This document shows, piece after piece, positions 5,685 to 7,649 of a stretch of 7,649 nt of DNA. The stretch comes from Oscillospiraceae bacterium (lineage in GTDB: Bacteria; Bacillota_A; Clostridia; Oscillospirales; Oscillospiraceae). Both the position numbers and the translations under genes were made by a program. How positions within the stretch are numbered: the first letter of the stretch is position 1; the number at the start of each line of letters is the position of its first letter. The notes beneath the pieces were generated by a model. The model saw only the letters and a program-made list of their open reading frames with translations, ran no database searches and had not been told where the DNA came from. The stretch is from the NCBI GenBank assembly GCA_021771675.1, contig JAETOP010000141.1:1-7649 (forward strand), written 5' to 3'.

Positions 5685-6659
5685 GTGAAAAAAATCTCGG
5701 CTCTTTTACTTGCCTTATCTCTGGCCCTGACTCTCTGTGCCTGCTCCCCATCGGGCAAAATCCCATCTCTTGAAGAGATCGTAGAGAATGGTGAGGCGTG
5801 GAGCAACGAACAATTACAGCAGGCGCATGGCTGCACATTGGCTGACCTGGAAAAAGTATGGGGGGAGGCTGACGGCGAACTGCCCGGCGAGTACGCCTAT
5901 TTCTGGAAGGTGGACGATACCACATCAATCAATGTGTATTACCATAAAGATGCGGAGATCGAGCATATCACGATCACCGGCCCGGAAGAAGCGAGCGGCG
6001 CAGACGATGAACAGCAGACTGCTCCAGGCCCCCAGCCCACACCGATGTCTCTGGCACAGGTGGGCGGCAGCGACTTTGAACTGTCAGGAGAGAATACAAA
6101 AGCAATCCTGCAAATCCTCGACGCCGGCAGTTGGGTGCCCGGTGCGACGGACTGCGCCAGCGATTATGTGCTGACCTTTGATGGCAGGACGATCTACTAC
6201 CATTCCGACTGTGGTACATTCAATGAGCGGCTGGAGCAGTCCGATCAGAGTCTCCGCCTGTCTGACGCGGAACAGGAAACTGTGAATCGCATCATCCAGG
6301 CAGTCATCCCCCACGATTTATCTCCCAATGCTCCCATGGAAATATCCTATACGGACGTTTGGCCTGTAAATACGTTCACCGATGGTCTGCCGGTTCCTCC
6401 CGGTACTGTCAGCTGGGCCACCGTCGACGAGGCGCATCAGAGCCTCGCTGTCAATTTGACAGACATGAGCGAAACAGACTATGCGGACTATATGAAGTCC
6501 TTGCAGCAAGCGGGCTTTTCTGTGATCTGGGAAACGTCTGAGGACATCAAGGGGCAGGACTATACTTCTGCTGGCGTACTTCTGTCGAATAGCGAGAAAA
6601 ATATAAGTATCAGCTACATTCCAGACAATTTCACGATTTATATTTCGTTCATGGAATAA
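5685..6659 (+). CDS. Lipoprotein, three-part, with DUF6591-like C-terminal domain
   Basis: The start is GTG 5685, with AGGAGG (5672-5677) 7 nt upstream; an upstream in-frame ATG at 5625 would overlap the preceding gene and lacks a site. The 324-aa product has a lipoprotein signal peptide (KKISALLLALSLALTLCAC) with the likely lipidated cysteine at residue 20. Residues about 38-96 contain LADLEKVWGEADG and several strands, loosely like SmpA/BamE-type folds. A Pro/Gln linker follows near residues 105-115. Residues about 133-205 hold a domain with Cys157 and Cys176 (TDCASDYVLTFDGRTIYYHS, DCGTFNE), which could form a disulfide. Residues about 225-324 (WPVNTFTDGLPVPPGTV to the end, with SLQQAGFSVIWE) resemble DUF6591. 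It should be anchored on the outer face of the membrane. The domain names are recognised by pattern only, and the role is unknown. Confidence 0.9.
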   Translation: MKKISALLLALSLALTLCACSPSGKIPSLEEIVENGEAWSNEQLQQAHGCTLADLEKVWGEADGELPGEYAYFWKVDDTTSINVYYHKDAEIEHITITGPEEASGADDEQQTAPGPQPTPMSLAQVGGSDFELSGENTKAILQILDAGSWVPGATDCASDYVLTFDGRTIYYHSDCGTFNERLEQSDQSLRLSDAEQETVNRIIQAVIPHDLSPNAPMEISYTDVWPVNTFTDGLPVPPGTVSWATVDEAHQSLAVNLTDMSETDYADYMKSLQQAGFSVIWETSEDIKGQDYTSAGVLLSNSEKNISISYIPDNFTIYISFME

Positions 6660-6672
6660 AGGAGGGCATAAC

Positions 6673-6852
6673 ATGAGCAACGCTCTGAGAGTGACCTTGA
6701 TAGGTATCATACTTATTTTAGCCAGTCTGTTCGTTATGGGAATTTGCATTACCAGTAGACCGACATCAAGCGGCCCGGAGGGTCTGGCGCTGGGCCTTTT
6801 TGTCCTGGGGATCATCATCAGCATTGCAGGCATTTTCTTTGTGAAAGAGTAA
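6673..6852 (+). CDS. Very small two-helix membrane protein (59 aa)
   Basis: The start is ATG 6673 with AGGAGGG (6660-6666) 6 nt upstream, only 13 bp after the lipoprotein stop, so it is almost certainly in the same operon. The product has a short basic-polar start (MSNALR), a helix at about residues 7-26 (VTLIGIILILASLFVMGICI), a polar loop (TSRPTSSGPEG), a second helix at about 37-57 (GLALGLFVLGIIISIAGIFF) and ends in KE. It may serve the neighbouring lipoprotein, but nothing in the sequence shows this. Its TAA stop (6850-6852) is followed in the same frame by another open region starting 12 nt later. Confidence 0.8.
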   Translation: MSNALRVTLIGIILILASLFVMGICITSRPTSSGPEGLALGLFVLGIIISIAGIFFVKE

Positions 6853-6864
6853 ACCTACCAGGAT

Positions 6865-7329
6865 ATGCTGGACGGCAAGGCGGAGCTGCCCCAAAAGATG
6901 AAGCCGGAGGATGTCTCCATGCTGCTGGAGCAAACCAGAGCGGCGCGGGAGCAGTTTTTGCAGGAGGGCGCGAAAGAGCTGAACCGCGTGGGAAGCGAGG
7001 GCCCCGATCTGACCGAGAAAGCCCGGCAGACCGTCATGGGCGATCTGGACGATGGCCGCGACCTCCGGTGGAGCATCGACGCCTCCGCCAAGGACATCTA
7101 TGGGGAGATTGACCGCGCCCTGGCCTCTGCCAGTAAGACGGCCTCCATGTGCCGGGAGGGTGCCTCCCGTATCGTGGCGGAGCTGAAGCGGCGAGGACAG
7201 GCGGATCAGCCCTATCACCAGCTCCGCTTTGACGAACAGGACAGCACCGTGGAGTGGACTTCCATGTTCCAGGACATCTATGAGGGCATCTGGAATACGC
7301 TTCGGCAGGGTGCCAATGAGATAGAGTAG
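6865..7329 (+). CDS. Orphan helical hypothetical protein, probably 5'-truncated
   Basis: The ORF has 154 codons from ATG 6865 and stops at TAG 7327-7329. Coding character is strong: it is GC-rich and has charged, helical content (MLLEQTRAAREQFLQEGAKE; SAKDIYGEIDRALASASKTA). No signal peptide or membrane segment is present. The start is doubtful. There is no ribosome binding site at a proper distance, and the frame is already coding-like before the ATG (TYQD), right back to the TAA of the 59-aa gene, which is in the same frame. The most likely reading is the 3' end of a longer gene that lost its 5' part when the AT-richer genes to its left arrived. Less likely are a functional short gene translated by coupling, or stop-codon readthrough. 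Composition resembles the genes at 3585 and 4146 more than its immediate neighbours. The family is unknown. Confidence 0.6.
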   Translation: MLDGKAELPQKMKPEDVSMLLEQTRAAREQFLQEGAKELNRVGSEGPDLTEKARQTVMGDLDDGRDLRWSIDASAKDIYGEIDRALASASKTASMCREGASRIVAELKRRGQADQPYHQLRFDEQDSTVEWTSMFQDIYEGIWNTLRQGANEIE

Positions 7330-7358
7330 GGAACCGAGTTTCAAGGGAGGCTTACAGA

Positions 7359-7649
7359 TTGAAGAAAATGAAAAAGGTTCTGGGCATATTGGGGATAGCG
7401 GTTCTTGCAATCGCTTTTCTGTGGGGAACCGGTACGATCCCAAAAGGTATTGGAAGATACACCGCAACAAAATACGTTGAAGAGAATTATACGGAAATGG
7501 GTCTGGAATTTGAGAATATCGAGTTCTCGACAGCGTATGGGGACTATATCGCAAGTTTCGTTGACAAGGATAACAAAGTCTATAATTTTAGACTTTTCTC
7601 AGGGTATCTCCCATTTTCCGTTGTGTACGACAGCATAAAGGAAAGTGTT
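7359..7649 (+). CDS. YfjL-like exported protein, 3' partial
   Basis: A frame opens at TTG 7359 with AGGGAGG (7344-7350) 8 nt upstream and runs off the right edge after 97 codons without a stop. ATG 7368 is in frame but 17 nt from the ribosome binding site, so TTG is preferred. The N terminus is basic (KKMKKV) and then hydrophobic (LGILGIAVLAIAFLWGTGTI, about residues 8-27), a signal anchor or signal peptide without a lipobox. The following KYVEENYTEMGLEFENIEFS and YGDYIASFVDKDNKVYNF match the pattern of YfjL-like proteins of Bacillota, small membrane-anchored proteins of unknown role. A shorter frame inside it (from 7405) is a shadow. The family assignment is by pattern only. Confidence 0.8.
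   Translation, partial: MKKMKKVLGILGIAVLAIAFLWGTGTIPKGIGRYTATKYVEENYTEMGLEFENIEFSTAYGDYIASFVDKDNKVYNFRLFSGYLPFSVVYDSIKESV

Overview
The window reads as chromosomal DNA of a Clostridia-type Bacillota, probably a gut Oscillospiraceae/Lachnospiraceae-like organism. Supporting signs are strong AGGAGG-type ribosome binding sites, TTG/GTG starts, a lipoprotein signal typical of Gram-positives, and sigma/anti-sigma families common in that class. This placement is inferred from gene style, not from a marker gene. Nearly everything lies on the + strand. No rRNA, tRNA, CRISPR array, transposase or integrase is visible.

Region 1 (1-1275) is the end of an ECF-like sigma-70 factor (cut by the left edge) overlapping by ATGA with a membrane-anchored anti-sigma-like protein. 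That protein looks mosaic: a GC-rich start, an AT-richer sensor half, and an orphaned GC-rich coding-like scrap just after its stop. Region 2 (about 1300-3568) is a second, unrelated sigma module: an ECF sigma factor, a 103-aa exported protein, and an anti-sigma factor with two tandem DUF4367-like sensor repeats. The last two genes are each preceded by a copy of the same promoter-like element (an A5T5 tract, then TGAGAA-N15-CGTY), probably sites for an ECF sigma factor, plausibly the one encoded here. The first copy is nested inside a terminator-like hairpin.

Region 3 (3585-5421) holds two proteins I do not recognise. The first (145 aa, Gln-rich N terminus) follows the anti-sigma gene by 16 bp and probably belongs to that operon. 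The second (384 aa, soluble) sits between two inverted copies of a 47-bp sequence (45/47 identical, arms 4054-4100 and 5375-5421), so it is packaged as a cassette that could be mobile or invertible. This is the most unusual structure in the window.

Region 4 (5444-7649) is a run of small envelope genes: a 65-aa two-helix membrane protein, a three-domain lipoprotein, a 59-aa two-helix membrane protein, an orphan GC-rich helical ORF that looks 5'-truncated and lies in frame just past the preceding stop, and the start of a YfjL-like exported protein cut by the right edge. The overall theme is envelope sensing and secretion of unknown proteins, with signs of patchwork assembly at several junctions.
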